Origin: Prunella strophiata
Lineage: Eukaryota; Chordata; Aves; Passeriformes; Prunellidae
Assembly: GCA_036583965.1 (NCBI GenBank)
Contig: JAZBQD010000034.1
Span: 2,108,001-2,172,000, forward strand
Direction of reading: 5' to 3'
Length of the DNA: 64,000 nt
The translations under genes and the position numbers were made by a program. The notes under the pieces were generated by a model. It worked only from the letters and a program-made list of their open reading frames with translations. It did not search any database and was not told the origin of the DNA. This document shows positions 24,157 to 46,590 of this stretch, piece after piece (position 1 is the first letter of the stretch; every line of letters starts with the position of its first letter).

Positions 24157-24968
24157 GCGCCGCCGCGCCACTGCAGCCGCCGGATGGCCGCGCTCAAGAG
24201 GTCTCCCCCGGGCCGCACCGTCCGCTGCTCATCTCCATCAGCTACCAAAAAGCGCGAGTCACAGTTCAGTTTGGCGAGTTTTTTCATACCCGCGGAAAGG
24301 GGAATCGAGGAGCTCTGTTCTGAAGCAAAAATGCAGAGTCTGGCTGGAAAACGTGTAGTGGAGTAGTGGAGGATCATGCAGACTTCGTACAAGGGGGCAC
24401 AGGTGAGTACAGGTAAGTACAAGTAGGTACACTGTGCATCAAATGCCTTGCAGATTCCTATCCCTTCTATTACTCTGTGGACTCTTTTTACTCAGCTCTT
24501 TTATTTAATTTCTACCATCTCTGTGAAGCAACATGTAGAAAATATTTCGGAAGAGAAACCTTTGTAGAAGAAAAGCGCCAGAAGCAACATTTTCTTTCCG
24601 GAGAAGTCTTGTTTATGTTCCTTTTATTTTATATCCCACTCACAGTAACTGTGACTGGGGGGAAATGGCAAGTCTTATTCTCTAGAACAGCATTATCCTT
24701 ACATGTAGCCAGTTTTACAAATCATGGAGATTACCACAACTTCTTCTCCTAGAACTGGAAAGAATGACCCGTTAAAGCACTTCTTTAAAAAGCTTTTGCA
24801 GTGAACAGCTTAAGTACATCTAAGAACGGGGACCGACTCAAAAAGGTATCCATGCTCCCACGATACTTCAGTTAGCAGCGTGCTGAAATTTTTACTCTGA
24901 GAATTGTAAAAAAGATGGTTATTACTGCTCTGTGGTGATGCCTGAGGCATACATGACATGTCAGCTAC

Positions 24969-25472
<504 letters not shown>

Positions 25473-26444
25473 CCCAGGACAGAGACTTCGAGATAAAAAG
25501 ACAACCAAAAAAAAAAAGTCAGAAGAGCACAACTAGAGAAGGCAGTTTTCCCATGGCACAAACACACTGACATGTCCTTTGCCACAATAAAACACTGAAC
25601 GCTCCTGGCGTGGGATGGTCTCAAAACAGAAATGATAAAACACTCTTGAGAGCAACGCCTATGAAAAAACACTTGATCCACCTCAGTACCTGTTTGTGCT
25701 GATACCACCTCTCTGCAGCAACCAAAGGAAATCACGAAATACAAACTCTCCACAAACCAACAGCTCTTGTTTCATGACCTTGTAGAGAGCAGGGCACGTT
25801 ATGATCAGCTGAACCATTCCAAGAGCTACACAAACCAGGTTTTGGGAAACTACAGGTACAGCGGGTTTTACCAACTCCTATTTTACTGCTATTGATCAAG
25901 AAATAACTCCATGAATTCTTACTGTGCCAATTCACAAGGTACAGTGATAACTTGGTTCCCGGTTATGCCACTCTTGCCACTGTCTCGAAAGAAACAAAGA
26001 CAGGAGCTACAAGACTCTGTTTCCTAATAACTGCTACAGCAGAAGAAGAGATAAAAACTATCTCTCTGACTCTACATTGCTGTGAGAACAGCCACACTCT
26101 GGCTTCAGAAGAGAGAGAATACTAAGCAAGTACTTAAGCAGAATCTTGCCCTTCCTTACCCTTTTGATGTATGCCATAAATTAGACACTGCTTTCAGGCT
26201 TTCAGATAATTAATGTTAATTGAAAACTGTGTGTTGTACAGCAACTGTGATAAATACAAAAACGGACGACTGACTTTTGGAAAAACCTTCAATAAATAAA
26301 CACTTCACAATGAAAATACCGTGTATATCAAAGAGTCCAAACCTGTGAGCAAGAAATGAGCACTGCCAAATGAACTTTAGGCACATAAGGACCTACTGTC
26401 CCTACACCCTTGGCTACAGCACCATTGTTATTTACATCTTTCTG

Positions 26445-27597
<1,153 letters not shown>

Positions 27598-28079
27598 CAA
27601 CATTTCTAGCCAGTGATGCATTAACAATGTACACTGCACTCTTCCTCCTACATTGCATTGCTTTTAAACACTTGGCATGGAAAGATCAAGCACTTCTACA
27701 CGAGAGAGAATAACACAAAAAAAAGATTTAAGGCAACGTAAAAAGAACAAATGAAGAACCCTTCACACAAGCGTATCTCGACTTTCCTTGCAGTGCCTGT
27801 AACGCATCTCAGCAGAAATCTGGACAATATGCTCTAATTTCTATATATTCACCCATAATTTGAAGGCATAAAAAGAGGCATATGGTCTCTAATCTGAACC
27901 TTCTCTCTGGGAACATCCAATTTTTCAACTCCATCTTTGCAGGAGCACAGTGATGATGCACCACCAAGCTGACAAACCAGCGGTAACATATATAGTTTGG
28001 GTTTAACAACATTAGCAAAAAGCAATTGTGCTACTCTTCCACCATCTCTACTCACTTCTGAGTGTGAAACTCACTTTTT

Positions 28080-28870
28080 ACTCAACCAAAGGAATTCCCA
28101 CAAGCAAATTCAAAAAATGCCTGGGAATGGTCTCCTGGAAAAAACAGAATGTGAAGTGACACAATTATGATGACATGCAAATACTGAGCAAGAACCTGCC
28201 AGGGTTCTCCATGCAGCTGGAATACACATCTTCTAGACAATTACTTTAGGAAGAAAAACTTCACATTGCTTCATCCTAGAGATAGGAAGTGGACAGGGAA
28301 TGGAGGAAAACATTCCCCTGAGTCTTTCAGCAGACATTCACACACAGCTCACAGCACTCAGATTTCCAACCCTTCACATCATCCATGGTGTCCTTTCACC
28401 CAGATATCTTAAATACATGTGACAGTGGAGGCCCAGTTCCCCAGACCATCTTTCTTCCCACCACCAATTTCACACAGCTATCTCTACATCTCTGTGATAT
28501 GGAAGCTACATTTGCCTGCTCACTGAAGTTCTGTGAAGAGACTTCAAAGGTCTCAAAGGAAAGCTGAGCAGTCTTCCAAGAGACACTGAGTCAGTGTCAC
28601 AGGGAATTATGCCCACCTTGTATCTCTCACTGCACCTGGAATCTCTCCCTTCCCATCCAGGAAATTCTCTTGCCATGCTAAATGTTTTATAGTCAAGGTT
28701 CATCCAGCTCGATCTGTCATAGCTCTACCTTAGAAAACAAGTACAGAACAAAGCAGTTCTGCCATTTCCTCCTGCATTTCCTCTTCTACATGCAGCCACC
28801 CACTGGCTTCTCAAAGTAGCACAACTTCAAGAGGATCCTTCATCTTCATAACATGCAGACAGCAAGATCA
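28080..28870. repeat. Diverged spacer repeat, copy near GA1
   Basis: Aligns by eye, with gaps, to 45240-45970. Shared landmarks in order include TGCTCACTG with TTCTGTGAAG or TGCTGTGAAG, CTCTGCCATTTC-type words, CAGCCACCCAC and CAAGAGGATCCTTCATC followed by CCATAACA or TCATAACA. Both lie downstream of variable exons in the transcription sense. No coding potential is seen. Probably left from duplication of exon-plus-spacer units. Confidence 0.65.
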
Positions 28871-29462
28871 AGAGAAACATCACCACTTGTTGCCCAATCC
28901 TCCCTTGGGGACAAAGACCAAACCATGGATGACAAAAACTCTTTTCTTGCTCACCCCCATTATGTAGCATGGAGAACGATGAAGGCTTAGAACAATGTGC
29001 AGAGAAATTCCACCCAAAGCATTTTGTTCAAGACACATTCAACCCACTCAAGCACATGTGCTCCTGGGATGACACATGAGCCTTTCAAAAAGTTATATTG
29101 CTTAATAACATGATCCATCCCTTCACAAGAGCTAACACTAACAGCAACACAGAATCTACACAGCACAGCTGACATAGGAGAACTGTACCTGGAACCTGAT
29201 ATATACCCAACATTCTGACCTAATTAACAGCCTGCCAGCAGCACCTTCTCCCTCCTTCCTTATTCACTTACTGGAAGGCTGAGGACCCACTCCATGGTCA
29301 CACAATGACAGCAATGTGCACCAGCCTTCAGAACATCACAGAAGGAAACTTTATCACGCTTTTAAGCAAAATCTCCTATGCAAGCCAGAGAACACGGCGG
29401 GGAAAGGGCAGGGCAGCATCAGGAGAAAGAGTCGCGCAGAAAATCTGACCAGATGAACTCAC

Positions 29463-33407
<3,945 letters not shown>

Positions 33408-33659
33408 CTCCGCCGCAGCACCGCTCGTTCGCTTGCCCCTCTCCACCAACCCAGACAGCTCGGGCTCCGACTCTGCTCCCAGCTTCTGCACGGTATTTCA
33501 GCCACTGGCTCCTCCGTCTTGCTACAGAACTGCTCCGCACCGCGGGGACGCTCGCAGACCTCCCGGCCGCCGAACCAGACCCTGAGCGAGCAGCCAAGCG
33601 ATCGAGCCGGTCCGCAGCGGGCGGGGCTGCAGCGCTCCGAGCTTCCTCTCGCTCCTCTC

Positions 33660-33680
33660 GGTCAACAGCGGCGCCCGCAG
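33660..33680 (-). promoter_or_regulatory. CSE/CTCF-like block upstream of GA1
   Basis: The minus strand reads CTGCGGGCGCCGCTGTTGAC, about 255 bp before the GA1 ATG. It lies within roughly 95 bp that are almost identical to the GA2 upstream region (54420-54514) and that also contain GGAGCGCTGCAG and a CCCCGCCC GC box. The core is shared with GB and GC3 upstream blocks. Confidence 0.75.
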
Positions 33681-34377
33681 CCTCCTCCCGGCACTGCAGG
33701 CACCCACGGACAGCTCGCGCGGAGCGGGACAAAATCGCTAAGACGTCGCTTTTCGTCCAGCGCGGACCTCCTGCGTCGGCTTTTGTCCAGCTGATCTCTG
33801 GTTTCATCCTCCACCGATGACGACTTGACAGAAGTAACACGCCTCCTGTGATTATGCTATTCCTGCCGCCCGGGAAATGTCTTTATCCTGATCGTATAAC
33901 ATGGATGAAACCATCTCTGAATATGACGTCAGGGGTATCACGAGTTTTACTGCATACGTCCAAAAGTGCAAACTCCTCCACCAATTCCAGTTTTTATACG
34001 AGTCGTGCTTGAAAAACAGCCTTTCAGCAGATCAAAGAGTGTTAAGGAATAGGAGAACTACTCATGAACAGTCACAATGTTCACAATGGTAACCGAATCC
34101 AGCACTGCAGGGGTGGTCATTGCTATTTTGCGCCTGCACATCAGACACTACTCTGAATAAATCTGCGTTACTCCCCGTTCTCCAATCACGACTTGGCAAT
34201 TTCGCATTACAATTTTACTCAACAGAGGCATGACAATGCTCACTTTGCTAAGCTCACGTCTGATGACTTAATACTCTCACACAGAGCTTTTATAAATCCT
34301 AAATCAACTTGACTCAGTAGTGTAAGCATTCCTACAGCAGCCTTCCATCAAAAGAAGGGAGTTCGTCACCTTATCAG

Positions 34378-35303
<926 letters not shown>

Positions 35304-35311
35304 TACAGAAC

Positions 35312-36094
35312 CTGAGCTGCACGTCCAGGTCGGCCCGGCGGCTCTCCCGTCACGGCGCTTGCGGCTCGAGATCTGCTTCTTCGCAGGAATCCCCGCCCAG
35401 AAGCTCCTCCGCCGACAGGATGGGCACCGGCGGCGGCGGCGGCCAAGCGGCCTCGGGCACGGCGCGGGCCGGCGCCGCCACGCACAGGTTGTAGGAGTAG
35501 GGCAAGGTGCCCTCGCAGAAGTCGGCCGGGAAGGCGGCGCCGGCCACCGAGAAGCGCTGCGCGCCCAGGCAGCGCAGCACGGCGGGCGGCCCGGCCCGGC
35601 GCAGCCGCGCCAGCACGGCCAGCGCCACGCTCAGCACCAAGAGCGCCGAGAGCAGCGCCAGCGCCAGCACCAGGTAGAACTGCAGCTCGGCCGCCGCCGC
35701 CTCGTCGGCGCCCGCCGCCCGCTCGCTCAGCTCCGGCAGCGCCTCCTGCAAGCTCTCGGCCAGCACCACGTGCAGCGTGGCCGTGGCCGACAGCGCCGGC
35801 TGCCCGTGGTCCTTCACCACGGCCACCACGCGCTGCTTGGCCGCGTCCCGCTCGGACACGGCGCGCGCCGTGCGCACCTCGCCGCTGTGCAGCCCCACGC
35901 GGAACAGCGCCGGCTCCGACGCCTGCACCAGCTCGTACGACAGCCACGCGTTGCGCCCCGCGTCCGCGTCCACCGCCACCACCTTGGCCACCAGGTACCC
36001 GGCCTCGGCCGAGCGCGGAACCACCTCGAAAGGAGGCGACGCCCCTCCCGCGGCCTCTCCCGCCGCCCGCCGCCGCGGTCCACAGCACCCTGGG
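35312..36094 (-). pseudogene. Gamma-B 3' fragment GB2a (EC6, membrane helix, tail)
   Basis: Carries EC6 from [19 protein letters not shown] to [13 protein letters not shown], a helix (QFYLVLALALLSALLVLSVA), FCEGTLPYSYNLCVA, which is the classic gamma-B tail motif, and PVPILSAEELLGG. The tail frame breaks near 35360-35385 compared with GB2b, giving an early TGA. The presumed donor is GTTCTG after CTCAG, not a good consensus. Upstream the exon stops abruptly at 36094, just before the EC5-end DxNDNAP codons, where the poly-A run begins, so EC1-EC5 are missing. It may be the true 3' part of GB2b, separated by misassembly, rather than a separate gene. About 345 bp of EC6 are identical to GB1. Confidence 0.75.
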
Positions 36095-37667
<1,573 letters not shown>

Positions 37668-37674
37668 TACAGAC

Positions 37675-39016
37675 CTGAGCTGCGTCCAGGTCGGCCGGCG
37701 GCTCTCCCGTCACGGCGCTGCTGTTCGTGGTCGGCTTCTCGCAGGAATCCCCGCCCAGAAGCTCCTCCGCCGACAGGATGGGCACCGGCGGCGGCGGCGG
37801 CCAAGCGGCCTCGGGCACGGCGCGGGCCGGCGCCGCCACGCACAGGTTGTAGGAGTAGGGCAAGGTGCCCTCGCAGAAGTCGGCCGGGAAGGCGGCGCCG
37901 GCCACCGAGAAGCGCTGCGCGCCCAGGCAGCGCAGCACGGCGGGCGGCCCGGCCCGGCGCAGCCGCGCCAGCACGGCCAGCGCCACGCTCAGCACCAAGA
38001 GCGCCGAGAGCAGCGCCAGCGCCAGCACCAGGTAGAACTGCCGCTCGGCCGCCGCCGCCTCGTCGGCGCCCGCCGCCCGCTCGCTCAGCTCCGGCAGCGC
38101 CTCCTGCAGCGTGATGATCCCCTCTCTGCGTCTACTAAAACTTCTGGAGCACCTTGGTCGGCATTTTCCCGAAGCCGTAGGTGATGTGGGCGTTGGTGCC
38201 GGCGTCGGCATCAGAGGCAGAGACGTTCAGTACCGTTGATCCCGGAGGCGTGTCCTCACGCAGGCTGACGCGGTACCGATCCCGCGTGAACACGGGTGGG
38301 TTGTCATTGGCGTCGGTGACGTTGATTAAGAGCTGGGCGGTGCCAGTCCGGGGCGGGACGCCGCCATCTAGGGCCGTCAACAGCAGATGCAGATTCTGCT
38401 CTCTCTCTCGGTCCAAGGCGCGGCGCAGCAGCAGTTCCGCAAACTTACTGCCATCCTGCCTTTCCTTCACCTCCAGAGCAAAGTATTCGTTGGCCTCCAG
38501 CTCGTAGCCTTTCAGGGAGTTACTGCCCACGTCCGCGTCCTCTGCCATGCCCAAGTAAAATCGGGCGCCTGGAGAAGTCAACTCATTTATCTCCAGGTGG
38601 AAACTGTCTTGCAAGAAGCGCGGTGCGTGGTCGTTAACGTCCTCGATCGCCACCTCGACGTGGAAAACGTTCAGCGGGTTGTGTACCAGCGCCTCGAAGC
38701 TGACAGAGCAGGTCTCGTACTCGCCGCACATCTCCTCCCGGTCCAGCCTCTCATTCACGTACAGGTTCCCGTTCTCCTCATTCACCGTGAAGTATTGCTT
38801 CTCCTCGCTCAGCCGCAGCTTGCGCGCCGGCAGCTCGTCCGCGCTGAGCCCCAGGTCCCGCGCCAGCGGCCCCACGAGCGAGCCTCTGGCCAGCTCCTCG
38901 GGGATGGCGTAGCGGACCCGCTCGGCCGCCGCCCGGCACCACACGCACAGCAGCACCGCGGCCAGCAGCGCTCGCCCGCCGCCCGGCCCGCGCCTCTGCC
39001 GCCGCCTCACCGCCAT
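37675..39016 (-). CDS. Shortened gamma-B variable exon GB2b (EC1, EC2, part of EC3, helix, tail)
   Basis: Starts [19 protein letters not shown] (39016), identical to GB1 through the signal peptide. EC1 and EC2 are complete ([18 protein letters not shown]). EC3 begins ([20 protein letters not shown]) but after GIITLQEA the sequence passes directly to LPELSERAAGADEA, the stretch before the membrane helix. By GB1 numbering this removes 1113 bp (371 codons), in frame, between two copies of GCCTCCTGCA. The tail FCEGTLPYSYNLCVA is gamma-B. One extra base lies near 38138 (TTTT for TTT before SRRREG); without it the exon is 447 codons and reaches the donor after DLDAAQ in phase 0, though GTCTGT is a weak donor. 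Taken literally this is a mini-protocadherin without EC4-EC6. A collapsed assembly is at least as likely. Confidence 0.75.
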
Positions 39017-39255
39017 TCTCTGCCCACAGCGCTCGCCGCGCTCCTGCCTCCTGCCGCTGCCCTGCCTCCCTTCCAGCCGCTCTCGCCGCACAGCGCACGG
39101 GCCGCCGCAGCGCAGCCACACCGCTCGGGCCGCCTCTCGCCGCCGCTGCCGCCGCTGCTGTCGGTGCCGCTGCCGCTGCGGCCGGCGCCGGGCGAGCGAG
39201 CAGCCTGCGGGGGCAGGACGCTGCGGCGGCGGCGGCTCCAGCGCCGCTCGGCGGC

Positions 39256-39276
39256 GGCCAACAGCGGCACCCGGAG
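39256..39276 (-). promoter_or_regulatory. CSE/CTCF-like block upstream of GB2b
   Basis: Identical to the GB1 block (CTCCGGGTGCCGCTGTTGGC on the minus strand), 240 bp before the GB2b ATG. The surrounding upstream region matches GB1 up to about 39318 and then diverges abruptly. Confidence 0.75.
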
Positions 39277-39794
39277 GCGCCGCCGCGCCACTGCAGCCGC
39301 CGGATGGCCGCGCTCAAGGGGGCCCGGCTTTGGGCGGGGCTCAGCGCCTTAGCGTGATTTTAAATACGCTTAAAGTTAGGTACGCTGTTTAATGCTTTTA
39401 GGTCATCTTTTTGAATCGCAATTGCTATGGAGAAGCGAATGTTTAGGGCAAAGCAATGAATAAAGGAACTCAGTTTGTCTTAACAATATCAAGGCACATC
39501 TAAGGAAACAGGAAACTATATACGTCTATAGCCAGGGAAATCTAGAAGTACTCTATCATGTATGTTAAATTCTGCTTTCCTGTCTTGTGTCGAATTAAGT
39601 TGAGGTATAGTTTCGTCTAAAGCAATGTTTTTATCTTTATGCTAAGCATAACATTTGGTTCTTGTGTCTGAATCAGAAAAGTTACTTTCTTTGCATCTCT
39701 ATATTTGAGAACCTGATGACAGAAATGCAAAACCACCATGAGTCTTTTATAGACCCAAAGAACTCTCTGGGTTCAACGGATCCTTTAAAATTAT

Positions 39795-40640
39795 TTAACC
39801 CACTCATCAGTCACAGGCAGGGGCATCCTTTACTCAACCAGGTTACTGAAAAGCCCATCCAACCTGTCCTTGAAGCCATCCAATGGTGGCACATCCATAA
39901 TATTTGTGGGCAACTCATTCCAGTGTCTCACCATAAAACATTTTGTCTAATCTGAAACTAAAAACTGTCATTCAATCTTTCCTTTACATATTCTTTATAA
40001 ATTGAAAAGACAAAATAAATTCTACTCAAAGCTTCATTTCCTCAGGCTTAAGGACATGAGTTTTGTCAGAGCTTCTTCATGGCAAAGATGTTCCAGTTCT
40101 TGGACAATCTGTGTGGTCAAAAACATGTAGAAGGAGATGACCACCTTCCTCTTCTTGCTGGTCATCCTACTTGTTATGCAACCCTAGATGCAAGCTGGGC
40201 AGCAAGTGGACATTGCCAGCTCATCTCCCATTCAGCATCTAGCAGTGACCAAAAGCCCTTCTCTGCGAGGCTGTTCTCAATCCTCTACTCTCTGTTTAAA
40301 CTGGGGATTGCCCTGACCCACCTGCAGGACCTTGCCCTTGGCCTTCTTCAACTTCATGAAGTTTGCCCAGGCCTGCTCCTCCAGCTTCTCCATAACCATC
40401 ACCCCTGACCTGTCACTCATGATCTCAGCTTGGCATCAGCTGCAAATTTGCTGAGGTTGTTCCTGATCCCATTGTCTGTGAAGGTACTGAACAGCATTGA
40501 TCCCAGTATAGACAGCACACATTACTGATTTCCACTTGGACATTGAGCCACTGTCTGTAACTCTTTGAAGGTGACTCTGCAGCCTGTTCCTCAGCCATTT
40601 AACAGCCTCCAGGTGTGTGCCCAGGATGGTCTGGGTGATT
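39795..40640 (-). mobile_element. Old, diverged CR1 LINE fragment
   Basis: The plus strand shows reverse-complement CR1 landmarks in the expected order: CCATCCAACCTGTCCTTGAA, CATTCCAGTGTCTCACC, CTGACCCACCTGCAGGACCT, TTCAACTTCATGAAGTTTGC and CTTGGCATCAGCTGCAAATT. Substitutions are frequent, so it is an old insertion. Boundaries are approximate. Confidence 0.85.
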
Positions 40641-41140
40641 GGGTGGGAGACACTCGGTCCACATTCTCACACTGATCTGCGCATGGAAACTTTGGCTGGG
40701 CCGGGTGGCCTCTCTGCACTTTGATGACTGCAGCAGAGATTCTTCTGCATTTTTACACTAGACACAAAGTGTTCCTGGGTGAGCACACCAGGAGTGCTTA
40801 TGAAACCCTTCCTCTTTACAGCTGTAAACATCACAGATGCATGTGGGAACTGCAGCTGCACTTGGGCAGCTGGGACATAGGAGACCTTCCACATAAGATC
40901 AGACACCCTGAGGCTGAGCTCATGACAACAGACAAGAGTTACAAACACATAGAAATGTACAGACCAGGTGCAACAACACTTTGTAGGCCACACTTCCTGA
41001 GCAACAGCATTTCCAATTGCATGGCACTCCATCAGGCACAAGCACATGTTATGTATGACATACAACAGCAAGGGAAATTACCATCTGTTCTCCTATGCTC
41101 TCACATACAGAGGTCTCCTGTCTTCTCCCCAGTGCTGCCA

Positions 41141-42582
<1,442 letters not shown>

Positions 42583-43585
42583 AAAACAAAACAAAAAAAA
42601 ACCAAAAAAAACCCACAAAAGAAAACATACATCAAACAAGCAAGGCAAAGAAGCATTAGAAGACAAGGGGCAGTTAGAGAAATTCACCAGGAAATCTTCT
42701 TGCTCTTTGCTGTGGGCATTGGAATTCATCTCTGTGAACACCTGGAAGTCACTGAGGCCTCAAGGTGCAAGTGCAGCCCTAAAGTCTTACACTGGACTGC
42801 ATAGAAGTGGGGTTCATTACCAAAAAGAGTCATCAGCTCTCAGCAACTCTTTTATGTGACCTCCCAAAGATAGGAAATATCTGAGACCTCTTTCTCAATT
42901 TCATCCTTGAAAGAAATTCCAACAGATTCGCTTTTTCCTTTTCCTTCACTTTCCTCACACACCAAATTCCTACCCTGGTGGTTGAATTAGGTATTTGCTT
43001 CCAATCCAGAGTCATAATTTCAAAACAAGAAGAAATGACCAGAAATGGGTAAAAAGACCAACACCTTGGAGAAAACAAAGATCTGAAAGTCTAATTGCAA
43101 CTATGAAGACACATTACATCTCTATGTTCCTGGGAGTTACAAATGAATGATAACATTTTCATACAGGAATTATAAGCCATTCTACACAAGCATCACCTGC
43201 ACAGTTTTTCAGGAAATACTTTACTGCTGGAGGACTGGCATTGCCTTTCAGGACAGGGATACCAGGATGAAAGAAAACAGCACAGACCTCGACAATGGCC
43301 TTGGCACAAGGCCTGAAATCAAATCATATTCCAGACAAAGCCACACTGACCCATCATTTTCCGCATGTAAATCCAGTTTCTCGGTCTCCTGGCTCTGCAT
43401 TCACAGACTGTTCTGGCATCATGAGCAGCAACCAGCTTCTTATCCCATATCAGCCACAGGAAAAAGAGCATTTAATTCAGTCTCCTTTGAGGGAAACATA
43501 AATTTAGCTGATGTCCACCTTCAAGGTATGGATGAGAACTGCTCTACCACCCTGAAAATTATAAGACATCTTTTGATGCTTCACG

Positions 43586-43970
43586 CAATCACAGAATTAT
43601 CAAAGTTGGAAGAGACCTCCAAAGTCATCTAGTCCAGACCACCACCACCATAATACCCTTTGAACAATATTTCCAGGCACCACACCCAGAAGCATCTCAA
43701 ACATTGGCAGAGACAGTGACTCCACCACTTCTCTGGGCCTAAGTTATTCCAGTGCCTGACCATTCTTTCAGAGAAGAATATTCAAAAGCTGATTGAAACC
43801 TCCCCTGGCACAAATTAAGGCCATTTCCTCTTGGCCTTTCACTTGAGATATGGCAGAAGAGACCAACCCCCACCTCACTAGTACCTCATTTCAAGTGATT
43901 AGAGAGAGCAATGAGTTCTTCCCTGAGCCTGCTCTTTTTCGAGACTAAACAACTCCTGTTCTCCTCATAA
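43586..43970 (-). mobile_element. CR1 LINE 3' fragment
   Basis: The plus strand begins AATCACAGAATTATCAAAGT and continues TTGGAAGAGACCTCCAAAGT and CATCTAGTCCAGACC, with TTCCAGTGCCTGACCATTCT further on. These are reverse-complement avian CR1 3' features. It is inserted within the spacer repeat array. The right end is approximate. Confidence 0.9.
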
Positions 43971-45239
43971 GCTTCAGCAGCTTTTATTTGTTTGCAGGAT
44001 TGCCAGGCACAATGAGGTCCAGCTTTATTCCTTCACAATAAACAAACAAATAAAACACAAAAATATTGAGAAACTGTCAGAAGCTCATGAACCATAGATT
44101 TTCCTTTCAGATTGTCTCAGCTGTCATACAAAGGAAATTAATTTTTAAGAAGCATTCAGGATGCTCACACAGAAGCTCACATCATACACCCCAGATATAG
44201 TCATATCTTAGACCATGAAAACCAAACACACACAACCACAGCTGTGGGCCTTGTCTAAAATCCAGGACAAACTGGAGCTTTACACCTTCCTTTTAGCCAC
44301 TTCACTCTCCAGGGCACAGGTCCTGGCTCTGGACAGATGAAGCTCTTTCCCCACTCCAAACACCACACAAAGGGCAAGTCAAATCTGCAGACAAATTCTG
44401 CTGAAAGAAAAGCTGCACACATCACTTCTCAGATCCCAAGCATCTCAACAAAGATTATTCTGTTCCTCCCAGTAATGTGAAGAAATACAAAATGCTATAA
44501 AGACCATAAATTGTTACCAGCTCTAATAAAGACCCAGTCATCAGACTATCAACTCAAAGAAAACATCACACATGAGCTCTCTGAAGGCTCTGTGACTTCA
44601 TCACTCTTAATGCAAAAGAATGCTTGAACCCAAAACTAGGCCATTTGAGTCCAAACCACCCAATGTCAAAAAAAAATTCTCCTTCAGAGTTATTTTCAGA
44701 AAGCCAGGTTTAAATCCTAAGAATCAACAGAACACATGTCATGTTTCCACCAGCACCTCCTCATACAGTGCACACCCAACAATCCCCTCAAACTCTGCAC
44801 AACTCACATGGTTACCTCACATCTTCAAAACTGGCAGAGAGACTCCACCAAAAGAGACTCCACATCCTCAGATGTCTCCTTACCATGGCTAATATTTCAC
44901 TTTTCATTATGTGCAGGCATAAGCAGGAGTATTTATTACAGATACATGTTAAAGAAACATCTATGGAAGAATTTTTATAGCTTTATAGTAAACATGAAAG
45001 GTGTGTACAGAACAGCCAGGCAAATACAACAGACCCGAACTTCCACACACTTGCAGAGAGAAAGAACCGTCTTCAGATCATCAAAGAGCAAAGAAAGGAA
45101 CAAACAGCTACAGAAAGGAGGAGCACACGACACCCTTCTTGGTCATGTAGCTAAGAGTAGGTAATTACTACAGGTGTTTACTAAGCAGTGAATGCACCAA
45201 CTGCTCTTCCCAAAACTCCCACATGACCTTTCATGATTT

Positions 45240-45970
45240 ATATCATGAGCACATGATTAAGCTGTTAAGTTACACAATTATGACCACCTGCAAACACACA
45301 CAAAGAATTTCCCAGGGCATTCCATACAGCCAGAATTACATGCCTTCTTCCCAAATATTTAGGGAAACAGAACGTCACATTGAATGATATTATGGATGGA
45401 TAATGAGAAGATAAATGAGAAAAGCATTCCCTTCTGTCCTTCAACAGATCCTCATGTATAACTACAGGACTCAAATGTCCAATCTTTCACAATGCCCCAG
45501 GTGATCTTTGACCCATCTCATTTACATGTACATGACATGTAAGGCCCAGTTCTCAAGGCCACTTCTTTTCACACCCCCAACTTCACACAGAAGCCTTCAC
45601 ATCTCTGGATAAAGGAAGCTGCATTTCTCTGCTCACTGCTTTGCTGTGAAGAAAAAATCAGACTTCTAAAAGGAAAAGGAGAGAGAGCTCCAGGAGACCC
45701 AGGGTCTGTAAATGTCTGTAAAGAGGCAATCGCCATCTCCCTATGTCCAACTCTGCACCTTGAATCCTTCCCCTCTCATCCTCACCAAGGCTCCTGCCAT
45801 GACCAACCAAGGCACACCCAGTTCAACCTGACAGAGCTCAGCCTTTAAAGACACCAAACCAACAAAGCACCTCTGCCATTTCTTCCTCTATTTACTCCAC
45901 ATACAGCCACCCACCAGTAGGTAGCTCTCAAGAGGATCCTTCATCTCCATAACAGTCACACAAATATCAT
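45240..45970. repeat. Diverged spacer repeat, copy within the exon-free region
   Basis: Counterpart of 28080-28870, with the same order of landmarks (CTCACTG...TGTGAAG, CAGCCACCCAC, CAAGAGGATCCTTCATC then CATAACA). No coding potential. It ends shortly before the N gap. Confidence 0.65.
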
Positions 45971-46090
45971 CAAGGGGCAGCTATACCCTGCCCATTCTCC
46001 TGTAGGATTAGACAAATGCAAAGACGTTTCCTACTGACCTCCATTTATACATAAAGGCTGAGAAGGGTACAAACCATGAGCAGCGAAAGT

Positions 46091-46590
46091 NNNNNNNNNN
46101 NNNNNNNNNNNNNNNNNNNNNNNNNNNNNNNNNNNNNNNNNNNNNNNNNNNNNNNNNNNNNNNNNNNNNNNNNNNNNNNNNNNNNNNNNNNNNNNNNNNN
46201 NNNNNNNNNNNNNNNNNNNNNNNNNNNNNNNNNNNNNNNNNNNNNNNNNNNNNNNNNNNNNNNNNNNNNNNNNNNNNNNNNNNNNNNNNNNNNNNNNNNN
46301 NNNNNNNNNNNNNNNNNNNNNNNNNNNNNNNNNNNNNNNNNNNNNNNNNNNNNNNNNNNNNNNNNNNNNNNNNNNNNNNNNNNNNNNNNNNNNNNNNNNN
46401 NNNNNNNNNNNNNNNNNNNNNNNNNNNNNNNNNNNNNNNNNNNNNNNNNNNNNNNNNNNNNNNNNNNNNNNNNNNNNNNNNNNNNNNNNNNNNNNNNNNN
46501 NNNNNNNNNNNNNNNNNNNNNNNNNNNNNNNNNNNNNNNNNNNNNNNNNNNNNNNNNNNNNNNNNNNNNNNNNNNNNNNNNNNNNNNNNN
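46091..46590. other. Assembly gap, 500 N
   Basis: Exactly 500 N, a standard placeholder for an unknown gap size. The sequence changes from AT-rich spacer on the left to GC-rich sequence on the right, so a misjoin is possible. Confidence 0.99.
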
